Source of the DNA: Methylophilaceae bacterium
GTDB lineage: Bacteria; Pseudomonadota; Gammaproteobacteria; Burkholderiales; Methylophilaceae
DNA length: 15,060 nt
Assembly: GCA_025362115.1 (NCBI GenBank)
Contig: JANYIK010000032.1
Span: 1-15,060 of the forward strand
Reading direction: 5' to 3'
Shown here: one piece after another, positions 6,010 to 13,256 of the stretch
Numbering within the stretch: the first letter of the stretch is position 1
How the letters are laid out: each line of letters begins with the position of its first letter
The notes under the pieces: model-generated
Database searches by the model: none
The model's input: the letters and a program-made list of their open reading frames with translations, nothing else
Told to the model about the DNA's origin: nothing
Position numbers and translations under genes: made by a program

Positions 6010-7236
6010 TCAGTTGCCATACCGCTTACGATACTGCTCCAAGAACCGCGCGATGCGGCTGATAGCCTCAGTCAAATCGTCCGCGTTGGGCAAAAACACC
6101 ACGCGGAAATGATCTGACGTTTTCCAGTTAAAGCCCGTGCCTTGTACCAGCAGCACCTTTTCTTCCAGGAGTAAATCCAGAATAAATTGCTGGTCGTCTT
6201 TGATCGGATAAATTTTTGGATCTAGCTTGGGGAACAAGTACATGGCGGCCTTGGGCTTGACGCAGCTCACCCCAGGAATCGTCGTCAATAAATCGTAAGC
6301 CAGATCGCGCTGCTTGCACAGCCTGCCCCCTGGCGCCACCAGATCGTTGATGCTCTGATAGCCCCCCAGCGCGGTTTGGATGGCAAACTGCCCTGGCACA
6401 TTGGCGCACAGACGCATGGAGGCCAGCATGTTCAGACCTTCAACGTAATCAGCCGCACGTTTTTTATCTCCAGACACCACCAGCCAACCCGCGCGGTAGC
6501 CGCAAGTGCGGTAGTTTTTCGACAGCCCGTTAAACGTCACCATCACCACATCGTCTGCCAACGAGGCAATCGAAGTATGCTCATGGCCGTCGTACAACAC
6601 TTTGTCGTAAATCTCATCGGCAAAGATGATCAGCTTGTGATGCCGCGCGATCTCGATAATCCCCTGCAAAATCTCCGGCGGATACAGCGCGCCAGTGGGG
6701 TTATTGGGGTTGATGATGACGATTCCGCGCGTATTGGCATTGATCTTGGATTCGATGTCTTTCAGATCCGGAATCCATCCGGAGTCTTCATCACATAAAT
6801 AGTGCCGAGGCGTTCCTCCCGACAAACTAACAGCCGCTGTCCACAAAGGATAGTCAGGCGCTGGCACCAGAATCTGGTCGCCATTATTGAGCAGCGCATT
6901 CATCGCCATCACAATCAGTTCAGAGACACCATTACCGATGATGATGTCATCAATATGCACCCCAGCGATTTTTTTGGCTTGGGTCTGATGCATGATGGCT
7001 TTGCGTGCCGCAAACAAACCTTTGGAATCACTATAACCAGAAGCATCCGGCAGATTGTGGATCACGTCCTGCACAATCTCCTCCGGTGCCTCGAAGCCAA
7101 ACGACGCCGGGTTGCCGATATTCAGCTTGATGATGCGATGGCCGTCTTCCTCCATCTGCTTGGCGCGCGCCAGCACTGGGCCACGGATGTCGTAGCAGAC
7201 GTTATTCAATTTGGAAGACTTAAGTATGGGTTCCAC
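6010..7236 (-). CDS. alaA: alanine/pyruvate aminotransferase, AlaA type
   Basis: This PLP-dependent class I/II aminotransferase of 408 residues matches E. coli AlaA (YfbQ) closely by memory: KSSKLNNVCYDIRGPVL near the start, then LNIGNPASFGF, IGNGVSELIV, LVPAPDYPLWTAAVSLSGG and IINPNNPTGALY. The PLP lysine is K240 in FNGLSKNYR. Also visible are EGLNMLASMRLCANVPGQ and LLVQGTGFNW. AlaA makes alanine from pyruvate using glutamate. The start codon is GTG at 7236, chosen because the N-terminus aligns with AlaA; the ribosome binding site is poor. In betaproteobacteria this gene often stands before hom and thrC, as here. Some annotations call the same ortholog alaC or alaT. Confidence 0.93.
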   Translation of the reverse strand: MEPILKSSKLNNVCYDIRGPVLARAKQMEEDGHRIIKLNIGNPASFGFEAPEEIVQDVIHNLPDASGYSDSKGLFAARKAIMHQTQAKKIAGVHIDDIIIGNGVSELIVMAMNALLNNGDQILVPAPDYPLWTAAVSLSGGTPRHYLCDEDSGWIPDLKDIESKINANTRGIVIINPNNPTGALYPPEILQGIIEIARHHKLIIFADEIYDKVLYDGHEHTSIASLADDVVMVTFNGLSKNYRTCGYRAGWLVVSGDKKRAADYVEGLNMLASMRLCANVPGQFAIQTALGGYQSINDLVAPGGRLCKQRDLAYDLLTTIPGVSCVKPKAAMYLFPKLDPKIYPIKDDQQFILDLLLEEKVLLVQGTGFNWKTSDHFRVVFLPNADDLTEAISRIARFLEQYRKRYGN

Positions 7237-7323
7237 GGCGGCTTAGCGGGAGTTAGAAAGTATGGTATTTTACTTGGAAACCCCATTTAAGGAAGCTCTG
7301 ATTAAGCCCGTTCGTGCTGAGTA

Positions 7324-7391
7324 GTTTTCCGCTCACCCTTCGATACATCGCGCTATGCGCGGCACTCAGGGCGAACGGAAAACGTATCGAA
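7324..7391. repeat. degenerate nested inverted repeat in the alaA/Mth938 divergent spacer
   Basis: The outer arms GTTTTCCGCTCACCCTT (7324-7340) and CAGGGCGAACGGAAAAC (7367-7383) are inverted with a few mismatches. Between them CGCGC-TAT-GCGCG forms a small hairpin (7349-7361). TTCGATAC (7339-7346) and GTATCGAA (7384-7391) are also inverted. It resembles a decayed or composite dispersed palindromic repeat. It occupies much of the 174-bp gap between the divergent alaA and Mth938 genes, where promoters for both must lie. Confidence 0.6.
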
Positions 7392-7410
7392 GCATGTCGC
7401 TGAGGACACC

Positions 7411-7776
7411 ATGAAACTGCACCTCGCCAATTCAGACGGTCAAAACCTCATTACCGGTCACGGGCAAGGTTGGGTACAAATCAACCAAACCCGCGTCGAA
7501 CATAGCTTGATAGTTACCCCCGAACAGCTTATCGAGTGGACTGTCAGCAGTTTTGAAGCCCTCACGTCAGCGCATTTTGAAGCGCTCGCCGCGCTCAAGC
7601 CAGAAATCGTGCTGCTAGGTACCGGTGCCAAAATCCACTTCCCGCATCCCAGTTTAAGCCGTAGCCTGACGGAATTAGGCATAGGCGTGGAGTGCATGGA
7701 TACCGGTGCCGCTTGCCGCACCTATAACATTTTGATGAGTGAAGGACGGGATGTAGTGGTGGCGTTGATTGTATGA
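7411..7776 (+). CDS. Mth938-like (DUF498) domain protein
   Basis: This 121-residue protein matches the Mth938-like/DUF498 family as a single domain. Typical features are the opening MKLHLANSDGQNLITGHGQGWVQIN and the strand-helix core SLIVTPEQLIEW. LLGTGAKIHFPHPSL (about 68-83) and GIGVECMDTGAACRTYNILMSEGRDVVVALIV at the end also fit. The family includes mitochondrial NDUFAF3; the bacterial role is not settled. GAGGA five bases before the ATG (from the preceding TGAGGACACC) is a good ribosome binding site and fixes the start. It is divergent from alaA, a common arrangement in betaproteobacteria. There is no signal peptide or membrane segment. Confidence 0.85.
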   Translation: MKLHLANSDGQNLITGHGQGWVQINQTRVEHSLIVTPEQLIEWTVSSFEALTSAHFEALAALKPEIVLLGTGAKIHFPHPSLSRSLTELGIGVECMDTGAACRTYNILMSEGRDVVVALIV

Positions 7777-7820
7777 AAGACCGCTTAAGACGAAAGTATG
7801 CGAAAGTCTTGTCACTCTCC

Positions 7821-7849
7821 TTGCAATTTAACGAATATCGTTATACATT
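7821..7849 (+). promoter_or_regulatory. higBA promoter/operator candidate
   Basis: TAACGA-ATA-TCGTTA (7829-7843) is a perfect inverted repeat with 6-bp arms, centred 19 bp before the higB start. It overlaps a possible promoter: TTGCAA at 7821-7826 and TACATT at 7844-7849, 17 bp apart. HigA-type antitoxins usually repress their own operon by binding such a palindrome. The palindrome is seen directly; the promoter boxes are modest matches and the regulation is inferred. Confidence 0.5.
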
Positions 7850-7854
7850 AAACC

Positions 7855-8133
7855 ATGATTAGGAATTTTCGTGACGCTGAGACCCGGCAACTATTTGAAA
7901 CCGGAAACTCCAAGAAATTTTCCAATATTTCCGACGTTGCCACACGCAAACTGGCGCAACTGGATGCTGCTGAAACACTGGAGTTTATGCGTGCCCCACC
8001 GGGAAATCGACTCGAAACACTAAAAGGTAATCGCGCCGGACAATATAGCGTTCGCATCAACGATCAATACCGACTGTGCTTCCGCTGGGTAAATGGCGCT
8101 GCGGAAGATGTTGAAATTGTGGACTATCACTAG
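7855..8133 (+). CDS. higB: HigB-type RelE/ParE family toxin
   Basis: This 92-residue protein has the layout of HigB toxins (plasmid maintenance killer protein family), which cut mRNA on the ribosome. It begins MIRNFRDAETRQLFETGNSKKF. PPGNRLETLKGNRAGQYSVRINDQYRLCFRW carries the conserved substrate-contact and catalytic region, and the protein ends VEIVDYH. The gene precedes its antitoxin, the usual higBA order. No ribosome binding site stands before the ATG at 7855, which would limit toxin synthesis. It is separated from the antitoxin start by 11 bp. Confidence 0.9.
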   Translation: MIRNFRDAETRQLFETGNSKKFSNISDVATRKLAQLDAAETLEFMRAPPGNRLETLKGNRAGQYSVRINDQYRLCFRWVNGAAEDVEIVDYH

Positions 8134-8144
8134 GAGTATTCAAG

Positions 8145-8444
8145 ATGATTAAAAACGGTATGCGCCCGGTACACCCCGGCGAAGTATTAAGAGAAGACTA
8201 TCTTGTCCCGTTAAGCCTTAGCGCCAATGCGCTCGCCAAGGCACTCAATGTCCCCACCCCGCGCGTGAACGACATCGTGCTAGAACGGCGCGGCGTTTCT
8301 GCGGATACTGCCATGCGTCTTGCGCGACACTTTGGTGGTGACGCGCGTTCTTGGCTGAACCTGCAAGCCGCTTACGATTTGCGCGTGGCCGAAATTGAAA
8401 ACGCCAAGCGCATTGAACAGGAAGTCATGCCTATTGCGGCTTGA
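8145..8444 (+). CDS. higA: HigA-type XRE-family antitoxin
   Basis: This 99-residue protein has the HigA antitoxin signature: MRPVHPGEVLREDYLVPLSLSANALAKAL followed by a helix-turn-helix (about 26-65) and MRLARHFGGDARSWLNLQAAYDL. It should bind and neutralise HigB and repress the operon through the palindrome upstream of higB. AGGAG overlapping the higB stop codon is a strong ribosome binding site 9 bp before the ATG, stronger than that of the toxin, as expected for a toxin-antitoxin pair. Confidence 0.92.
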   Translation: MIKNGMRPVHPGEVLREDYLVPLSLSANALAKALNVPTPRVNDIVLERRGVSADTAMRLARHFGGDARSWLNLQAAYDLRVAEIENAKRIEQEVMPIAA

Positions 8445-8553
8445 TAGCGCGTCAGAATAGCAACCCACTCCTCCATTACAAAAAATTAAGCTGACTCACG
8501 GCCTATCTCTTCGATAACGCTCGTTCACTTTTTGATGTCGAAATAAATTCGTG

Positions 8554-8582
8554 TTGCAGGCAAAAAATATACAGGTTAGTAT
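8554..8582 (+). promoter_or_regulatory. candidate mxaR promoter in the higA-mxaR gap
   Basis: The 206-bp gap 8445-8650 holds no gene. TTGCAG (8554-8559) and TAGTAT (8577-8582) are 17 bp apart and could be -35 and -10 boxes about 60 bp before the mxaR ATG. The match to consensus is moderate (3 and 4 of 6). TATAC-AGGTTA-GTATA (8568-8583) is a short inverted repeat over the -10 region and might be an operator. No terminator for higBA is visible, so read-through is also possible. Confidence 0.3.
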
Positions 8583-8650
8583 ACCCCGGAGTTATTGATA
8601 ATCACGCAGCAAAACACAACCTTACGCACCGCCTTCATAAAGGGAGAACC

Positions 8651-9667
8651 ATGTCGGACAAGCAACTTAACGATTGGCGCAAGCAAGCGCTGGAGCTGGA
8701 AACCGAGATCAATCGCGTTGTCGTTGGGCAACAAAGACCGGTGCGCTTGATTACTACGGCGATTTTCTCGCGTGGACACGTGCTGTTGGAGGGCGATGTG
8801 GGGGTGGGTAAAACTACCCTACTACGTGCGTTTACCCGCGGCATCGGCGGTGGTTATGAACGGATTGAAGGCACCATAGATTTGATGCCGAACGACTTGG
8901 TGTATCACACCTATCTGGGTGAAGATGGCCGCCCACACGTAGACGCGGGGCCGCTGCTACGCGAAGGCGAAAACCTAGCAGTGTTCTTTTTTAACGAGAT
9001 TAACCGTGCCCGTCCTCAGGTTCATTCCTTACTCCTACGTGTGATGGCAGAGCGCACTTTGTCTGCCTTTAATGCCGAACATCACTTTCCACACATGATG
9101 GTGTTTGCTGACCGTAATCAGGTAGAAAAAGAAGAGACGTTTGAAATCCCTTCCGCTGCGCGTGACCGTTTTATGATGGAAATCCCTATCGTAGTGCCGG
9201 ACGACGCGGCGCTGATGGAAGCGCTGATGTTTGATACGCGCTATCACAATGCGGATAAGTTGGTAGGAGAGGTCAAGCCTGACATCCTGCATTTCGACAA
9301 ACTCAATCACATCGCTACCGTGCTGCAAGACAGCATCCAGGCCAGCCCCACGCTGCGACAATACGCGCTGGATCTATGGCGCGCCAGCAGAGCACCGCAA
9401 AAGTTTGGCATCAAGGTAGAAGGTATTGATGTTTCGCGCATGATATTGGCCGGTGCCAGCCCACGCGGTATGAGTATGATGCTGCGCGCAGCACGGGTGA
9501 ACGCTTGGTTGAATGATCGCGATGCCGTTTTGCCGGAAGATATTCACGCGGTGTATCACGAAACCGTGGCGCACAGACTGGTGTTCAGCCCGGTGTATGA
9601 GTTGCGCCGCACTGAGTTGGCGCGCGAGCTGCTGAATAACACTATCAACACCATCGCCGCACCTTAA
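8651..9667 (+). CDS. mxaR: MxaR, MoxR-type AAA+ ATPase of methanol dehydrogenase maturation
   Basis: MxaR is the AAA+ ATPase of the mxa gene set needed for active PQQ methanol dehydrogenase; it is thought to act with the VWA proteins encoded downstream. The 338-residue protein has Walker A GDVGVGKT at 48-55, a Walker B region FFFNEINRARPQ around 113-123, sensor-region FADRNQVEKEETFEIPSAARDRF, and a MoxR lid domain with AGASPRGMSMMLRAARVNAW. The Walker B acidic pair reads NE instead of DE; I believe MxaR proteins generally share this, but have not checked. GGGAGA 5-6 bp before the ATG is a clear ribosome binding site. Identification as MxaR rather than another MoxR rests on the sequence and on the exact R-S-A-C-K-L order that follows. 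Confidence 0.88.
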   Translation: MSDKQLNDWRKQALELETEINRVVVGQQRPVRLITTAIFSRGHVLLEGDVGVGKTTLLRAFTRGIGGGYERIEGTIDLMPNDLVYHTYLGEDGRPHVDAGPLLREGENLAVFFFNEINRARPQVHSLLLRVMAERTLSAFNAEHHFPHMMVFADRNQVEKEETFEIPSAARDRFMMEIPIVVPDDAALMEALMFDTRYHNADKLVGEVKPDILHFDKLNHIATVLQDSIQASPTLRQYALDLWRASRAPQKFGIKVEGIDVSRMILAGASPRGMSMMLRAARVNAWLNDRDAVLPEDIHAVYHETVAHRLVFSPVYELRRTELARELLNNTINTIAAP

Positions 9668-9702
9668 CAACAACATCATGACAAAACATCCACGAACATA
9701 CT

Positions 9703-9801
9703 CCTTCCCCCTCTCAGGGGGAAGGCCAGGATGGGGGTTAACAGGCTCAAACTTGCGCCTTTTGCACCCTCACCCCAGCCCTCTCCCTACTTGGGAGAGG
9801 G
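9703..9801. repeat. double-hairpin repeat between mxaR and mxaS
   Basis: Two palindromic units face each other. The first is CCTTCCCCCT, loop CTC, AGGGGGAAGG (9703-9725, perfect 10-bp stem). The second is CCCTCTCCC, loop TACTT, GGGAGAGGG (9779-9801, perfect 9-bp stem). The stretches beside them (GGATGGGGGTT and CACCCTCACCCC) are also related in inverted orientation. This looks like a paired dispersed repeat of the BIME type. It occupies most of the 191-bp mxaR-mxaS gap, the only large gap in the operon. Confidence 0.8.
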
Positions 9802-9858
9802 GGTTTAGTCGTGGCAGCGGTCAGTACTGCACTTATTTTTAACCATGTCTTTTTAACC

Positions 9859-10725
9859 ATGTCCTCCATGCAAACTGCCAAAGAATTCACCTACCAAATC
9901 GCCTGGCGCGCACGGGGTCGCCATCCTGGTCGCCATGCCAGCGCGCAGCAGGGTTTGGGCATGGATTTCCACGGCACGGCTCCGCTGATTTCACACCCTG
10001 ACCCGCGCCGCATAGATTTGCGCCAGACTTTGCGCGACCCGTTCGAGCAGGTCTACGTGCGGATATTCAACCAAAAAAGTGCGGTGCCTGTGTACGCGGT
10101 ATGCGACCTTTCCGGCTCGATGGGTTTCGCCGGACATGCCCGCAAACTGGCACTAGCAGCAGAAATTACCGCCTCCATCGCCTATTCTGCACATCGCATC
10201 AACGACCCTTTCGGGTTCATCGGCTTTGATGACCAAGTGCGCGAAGAATGGAGCCTGCGCACCAGCAACCGCATGTATGCTGCATTGGACATGGCCGAGC
10301 GCTTGGCCGATTATCGCCCTGAACATGTAGGGGCTAACGGCTTGCTGGAGATAGGCAATTATCTTAAGCGTGAGCGCTCATTGATATTTCTGATTTCTGA
10401 TTTTCACATGCCGCTGCAGATGTTGGAGCAAGCGCTGATTCCGTTGGTGCGTCACCATGTAGTACCTGTGGTGTTATGGGATTCGGCTGAATATCGAAAC
10501 CTGCCGGAGTTTGGCATCACCAGCGTAGCGGATTGTGAAAGTGGCGAACGACGCACTCTATTTTTACGCAAAGGCTACCGTGAACGCATCGCGGCGGCCT
10601 TTGAAGCGCGCCGCGAAGCCTTGAAGCACCTGTTCATGCGTAACAATATGCCGCCGTTTTATGTGGAAAACAGCTTCAACGCCGACGATTTATCTGAATA
10701 CTTTTACCAATACATCACCTCATGA
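9859..10725 (+). CDS. mxaS: MxaS, DUF58/VWA-like protein
   Basis: The protein has 288 residues from the ATG at 9859. The N-terminal part AKEFTYQIAWRARGRHPGRH and HPDPRRIDLRQTLRDPFEQVYVR is typical of the DUF58 family. A VWA-like fold follows, with the MIDAS motif DLSGS at 83-87 and a second acidic strand LISDFH at 178-183. There is no membrane segment, so it is probably cytoplasmic. In methylotrophs MxaS is one of the accessory proteins for methanol dehydrogenase activity and is paired with MxaR, as MoxR ATPases usually are with DUF58 proteins. The frame is open back to a GTG at 9811 next to the hairpin repeat, but family similarity begins near 9859; an ATG at 9868 is the alternative. No good ribosome binding site is seen. 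It overlaps mxaA by four bases (ATGA). Confidence 0.85.
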   Translation: MSSMQTAKEFTYQIAWRARGRHPGRHASAQQGLGMDFHGTAPLISHPDPRRIDLRQTLRDPFEQVYVRIFNQKSAVPVYAVCDLSGSMGFAGHARKLALAAEITASIAYSAHRINDPFGFIGFDDQVREEWSLRTSNRMYAALDMAERLADYRPEHVGANGLLEIGNYLKRERSLIFLISDFHMPLQMLEQALIPLVRHHVVPVVLWDSAEYRNLPEFGITSVADCESGERRTLFLRKGYRERIAAAFEARREALKHLFMRNNMPPFYVENSFNADDLSEYFYQYITS

Positions 10726-11663
10726 AAAAACTCCTATTTTTGCTATTGCTGCTGGTAAGCCCAACTTTACTGGCCGCAGCCATTGAAGACGCAGAGCCTG
10801 AACAAGACGCACGTGTAAAAATGACCACCATCGAGCCTGAGCGCGACGTGGGTTACACCATGGGGGACCTGATCACGCGCAGTATCATCCTCAAGGTCAA
10901 GAAACCGTACCTCTTGCAAGAAACCTCGCTGCCGATTGTGGGCTATGAAAAGCGTCGCAAAGGCCAGGTAAGCGGCATCGAGCTGGCCAAAATCGTCACC
11001 GAACAAAGCTCCGACGCTGACAGCACCACTTATACCCTGCACCTGACCTATCAAATATTCACTTCTAGTGTGGTGGCGAAACCGGCGGCGCTAGCACCCG
11101 AATTCATCAAATTTAGTGACAATAAAACACTGTTTGAGTACCGCATTCCTTCCTGGAGCTTCCGTATTTCGCCGCTCGCCGTGTTTGGTAATGTCAAGGT
11201 GGAAAAAGACATGAGCGGCTTCCGTGGCCCGCTGTTGCTGGATGTCGCATCTGAAAAGCAGCGTCTCAAGTTGTTCGCCATAGGTTTGGGGCTGTCATTG
11301 CTCGGTTTGCTCTACATACTGGCCGCCAACGACTGGTTGCCTGGCATGGGCGGAGCATTCGCCAAGGCTTATCGTGACCTACGCAAGCTACCAAAAGATA
11401 CGCAGGGTTTACAGCAAGGCGTGGAACGTATGCACCAGGCGCTGAACACTTGCGCTGGTGTCAGTGTATTCAACGCCGACGGCCTTATCGCCCGACATGC
11501 GCCATTTGTTGAACTCAAGACCGAAATCGAGCAATTCTTTCTGCTGTCGCGCACCGTGTTTTTTGAGACTACAGCTTCCAGCGGGCTACAAAATCCTGAA
11601 GTTTGGTTGCGTCAATTTTGTCTCAACTGCCGCCACATTGAGCGCGGACTAGGTAAAGCATGA
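10722..11663 (+). CDS. mxaA: MxaA, methanol dehydrogenase calcium-insertion accessory protein
   Basis: MxaA is known from methylotrophs as a protein needed to insert calcium into PQQ methanol dehydrogenase; its mechanism is not settled. The 313-residue protein has a signal peptide (MKKLLFLLLLLVSPTLLAAA, cleavage likely after about residue 20). A periplasmic domain of about 160 residues follows, then one membrane segment (about 185-201, LFAIGLGLSLLGLLYIL) and a C-terminal cytoplasmic domain of about 110 residues. This layout fits MxaA, and its place between mxaS and mxaC is the usual one. Both ends overlap their neighbours through ATGA, which points to translational coupling. Sequence motifs alone would be weak; the call depends strongly on context. 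Confidence 0.82.
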   Translation: MKKLLFLLLLLVSPTLLAAAIEDAEPEQDARVKMTTIEPERDVGYTMGDLITRSIILKVKKPYLLQETSLPIVGYEKRRKGQVSGIELAKIVTEQSSDADSTTYTLHLTYQIFTSSVVAKPAALAPEFIKFSDNKTLFEYRIPSWSFRISPLAVFGNVKVEKDMSGFRGPLLLDVASEKQRLKLFAIGLGLSLLGLLYILAANDWLPGMGGAFAKAYRDLRKLPKDTQGLQQGVERMHQALNTCAGVSVFNADGLIARHAPFVELKTEIEQFFLLSRTVFFETTASSGLQNPEVWLRQFCLNCRHIERGLGKA

Positions 11664-12643
11664 GTTTTTACTCACCCTTAATGCTGTTATTGATGCCGCT
11701 GGCGTTCCTGCCTTTGCTGCTGGAACGTCACCATAACCGCGCCTATTCCTGGCTGGAAATATTGCCGCAAGATCGGCTCTCCGATTTTATAGGTCTCATG
11801 TTGAAAATCACCGCTACGATAGCGCTTCTGTTTATCGTGCTGGGGGTAGCTAGTCCGCATACTGAACGGCAATACATTCCCAAAGTGGGCGAAGGCGCGC
11901 AACTGGCACTGGTGATGGATAGAAGTGCCAGTATGGATGATGCCTTCTCTGGTGCGAGCAGTAGTGGCAAAGCGGGGGAAACCAAATCGCAAGCCGCCAG
12001 CCGTTTGATGACACAGTTTGTAAGTCAACGCAAAAACGACATGTTCGGCATGATCACCTTCAGTAACTCCGCCACTTACGTCTTACCGCTCACGCAAAAC
12101 CGAGAAGCGGTGTTGGCCGCTGTACAAGCCGCTGGCGGAGCGGCTTTATTTCAAACCAATATCGGCGCTGGTCTATCTTTAGGCACTTCGCTGTTTGAAA
12201 AAATCCCGGACTCTGGCTCGCGCGCCATTATTCTGCTTTCTGACGGCGCAGGCCACATCGGCGCTGACGCACAGCAAAGAATCCGCGACTGGATGGACAA
12301 GTTCCACATCACCTTGTACTGGATCGTGTTGCGCGAGCCGGGCGGGATCAGCATTTTTGACGATAAAGTGAGAGAGGGCTATAAAGACCGGGCGCTACCC
12401 GTAGAGTTTGAGCTTTTTGACTACTTCAAGACCTTTCGTTCACCCTTTCACGCCTATGAGGCAGAAGACCCAAAATCTCTTGCGCAAGCGATAGAAGACA
12501 TCAATCAAAAAGAAAAAAAACCGATACACTATTTTGAAGAAATCCCGGGCAAAGACTATGCGCCGCACTGCTATTTTCTGGCGGCACTGCTGATTGCCCT
12601 GTTGTTGGGTGTTAAATATCTGGAGGTGAGAACGTGGCATTAA
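11660..12643 (+). CDS. mxaC: MxaC, membrane-anchored VWA protein
   Basis: This 327-residue protein has two N-terminal hydrophobic segments (about 7-21 and 48-64), a VWA domain, and a C-terminal membrane segment (about 307-320). The MIDAS motif DRSAS is at 87-91, with FQTN and LLSDGAG supplying the other metal-site positions. The arrangement is that of BatA/BatB-type proteins and of MxaC, placing the VWA domain in the periplasm if the first helices span as predicted. Its role would be metal-dependent partner binding during methanol dehydrogenase assembly. It starts with the ATGA overlap on mxaA and overlaps mxaK by 10 bp. Confidence 0.85.
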   Translation: MSFYSPLMLLLMPLAFLPLLLERHHNRAYSWLEILPQDRLSDFIGLMLKITATIALLFIVLGVASPHTERQYIPKVGEGAQLALVMDRSASMDDAFSGASSSGKAGETKSQAASRLMTQFVSQRKNDMFGMITFSNSATYVLPLTQNREAVLAAVQAAGGAALFQTNIGAGLSLGTSLFEKIPDSGSRAIILLSDGAGHIGADAQQRIRDWMDKFHITLYWIVLREPGGISIFDDKVREGYKDRALPVEFELFDYFKTFRSPFHAYEAEDPKSLAQAIEDINQKEKKPIHYFEEIPGKDYAPHCYFLAALLIALLLGVKYLEVRTWH

Positions 12644-13191
12644 TCATCAATTTCCCGCGCATTAGCGCCAAAAAACTGGTGGTTGGTTTGATCACCATCG
12701 CTATCGCTTGTGCCGTAGGCGCAGTGTTTTCATTGGTTAGAATCAAGCAGATTGACGCGTTTAACCTTGCGATTAGCACTTCCAAACCGCCAGCCACCGA
12801 TAAGCAAACAGATGAGGCGCGCTTTGCCACCGCCTATTGGTTAGCTAAAACAGAGCGTTACAAAGATGCCACGCTGATCTTCATGCAAATCGCCGAGCAT
12901 GGCGATGCTGACCAGCGTTCGGCGGTGCAATACAATGTTGGCAACATTTTTTTCTTGCGCGGACTGGCGATTAACGGCGTAAACCTCACCGTCCATAACG
13001 AGGCAGAGTACCTGCTGCGCCAAGCAAAAACCGCCTATATCAATTCCATCAAACTGGACAACAGCCACTGGGACGCGCGCCACAATCTGGACCGTGTGAT
13101 GGGCATGCTGCCCGCCACACCCACGCCTGGAGTGACCGATTCAGAAACGCCGGGAATCATTATGGGTAATATTCCAGTAGGCTTGCCATGA
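12634..13191 (+). CDS. mxaK: MxaK, membrane-anchored accessory protein
   Basis: This 185-residue protein has one N-terminal membrane segment (about 16-33) and a soluble, probably periplasmic, domain with helical repeat character (WLAKTERYKDATLIFMQIAEHGD, then YNVGNIFFLRG, and WDARHNLDRVMGMLP near the end). This resembles tetratricopeptide-like helices, as in BatE-type proteins. MxaK is required for methanol dehydrogenase activity in studied methylotrophs but has no known biochemical role. The start is GTG at 12634, inside the end of mxaC. A strong ribosome binding site GGAGGTGA a few bases before it fixes this start. Confidence 0.82.
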   Translation: MALIINFPRISAKKLVVGLITIAIACAVGAVFSLVRIKQIDAFNLAISTSKPPATDKQTDEARFATAYWLAKTERYKDATLIFMQIAEHGDADQRSAVQYNVGNIFFLRGLAINGVNLTVHNEAEYLLRQAKTAYINSIKLDNSHWDARHNLDRVMGMLPATPTPGVTDSETPGIIMGNIPVGLP

Positions 13192-13256
13192 GCAAGCTGA
13201 TAATCAAAAGAGCCCTTGCCATGAACAAACCTACCTTTGAGAAAGCATTGCCTTGA
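13188..13256 (+). CDS. 22-codon mini-ORF bridging mxaK and mxaL
   Basis: A short frame begins at the ATG of an ATGA overlap with the mxaK stop and ends at a TGA (13254-13256) that overlaps the mxaL ATG as TGATG. It would encode 22 residues starting MSKLIIKRALAMNK. It may serve only to carry ribosomes from mxaK to mxaL, with no functional peptide. A 14-bp near-repeat (CTTGCCATGAGCAA at 13182 and CTTGCCATGAACAA at 13215, 13 of 14 the same) includes both in-frame ATGs. The overlaps are seen directly; translation is inferred. Confidence 0.4.
   Translation: MSKLIIKRALAMNKPTFEKALP

Noticed and set aside
6376..7290. Plus-strand open frames of 140 and 162 codons opposite alaA
   Set aside because: They mirror the codon pattern of alaA on the other strand, have no ribosome binding site or known domain, and alaA is certain.
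9811..9858. GTG at 9811 as the mxaS start
   Set aside because: It follows directly on a hairpin repeat and adds 16 residues with no family similarity; the ATG at 9859 fits better.
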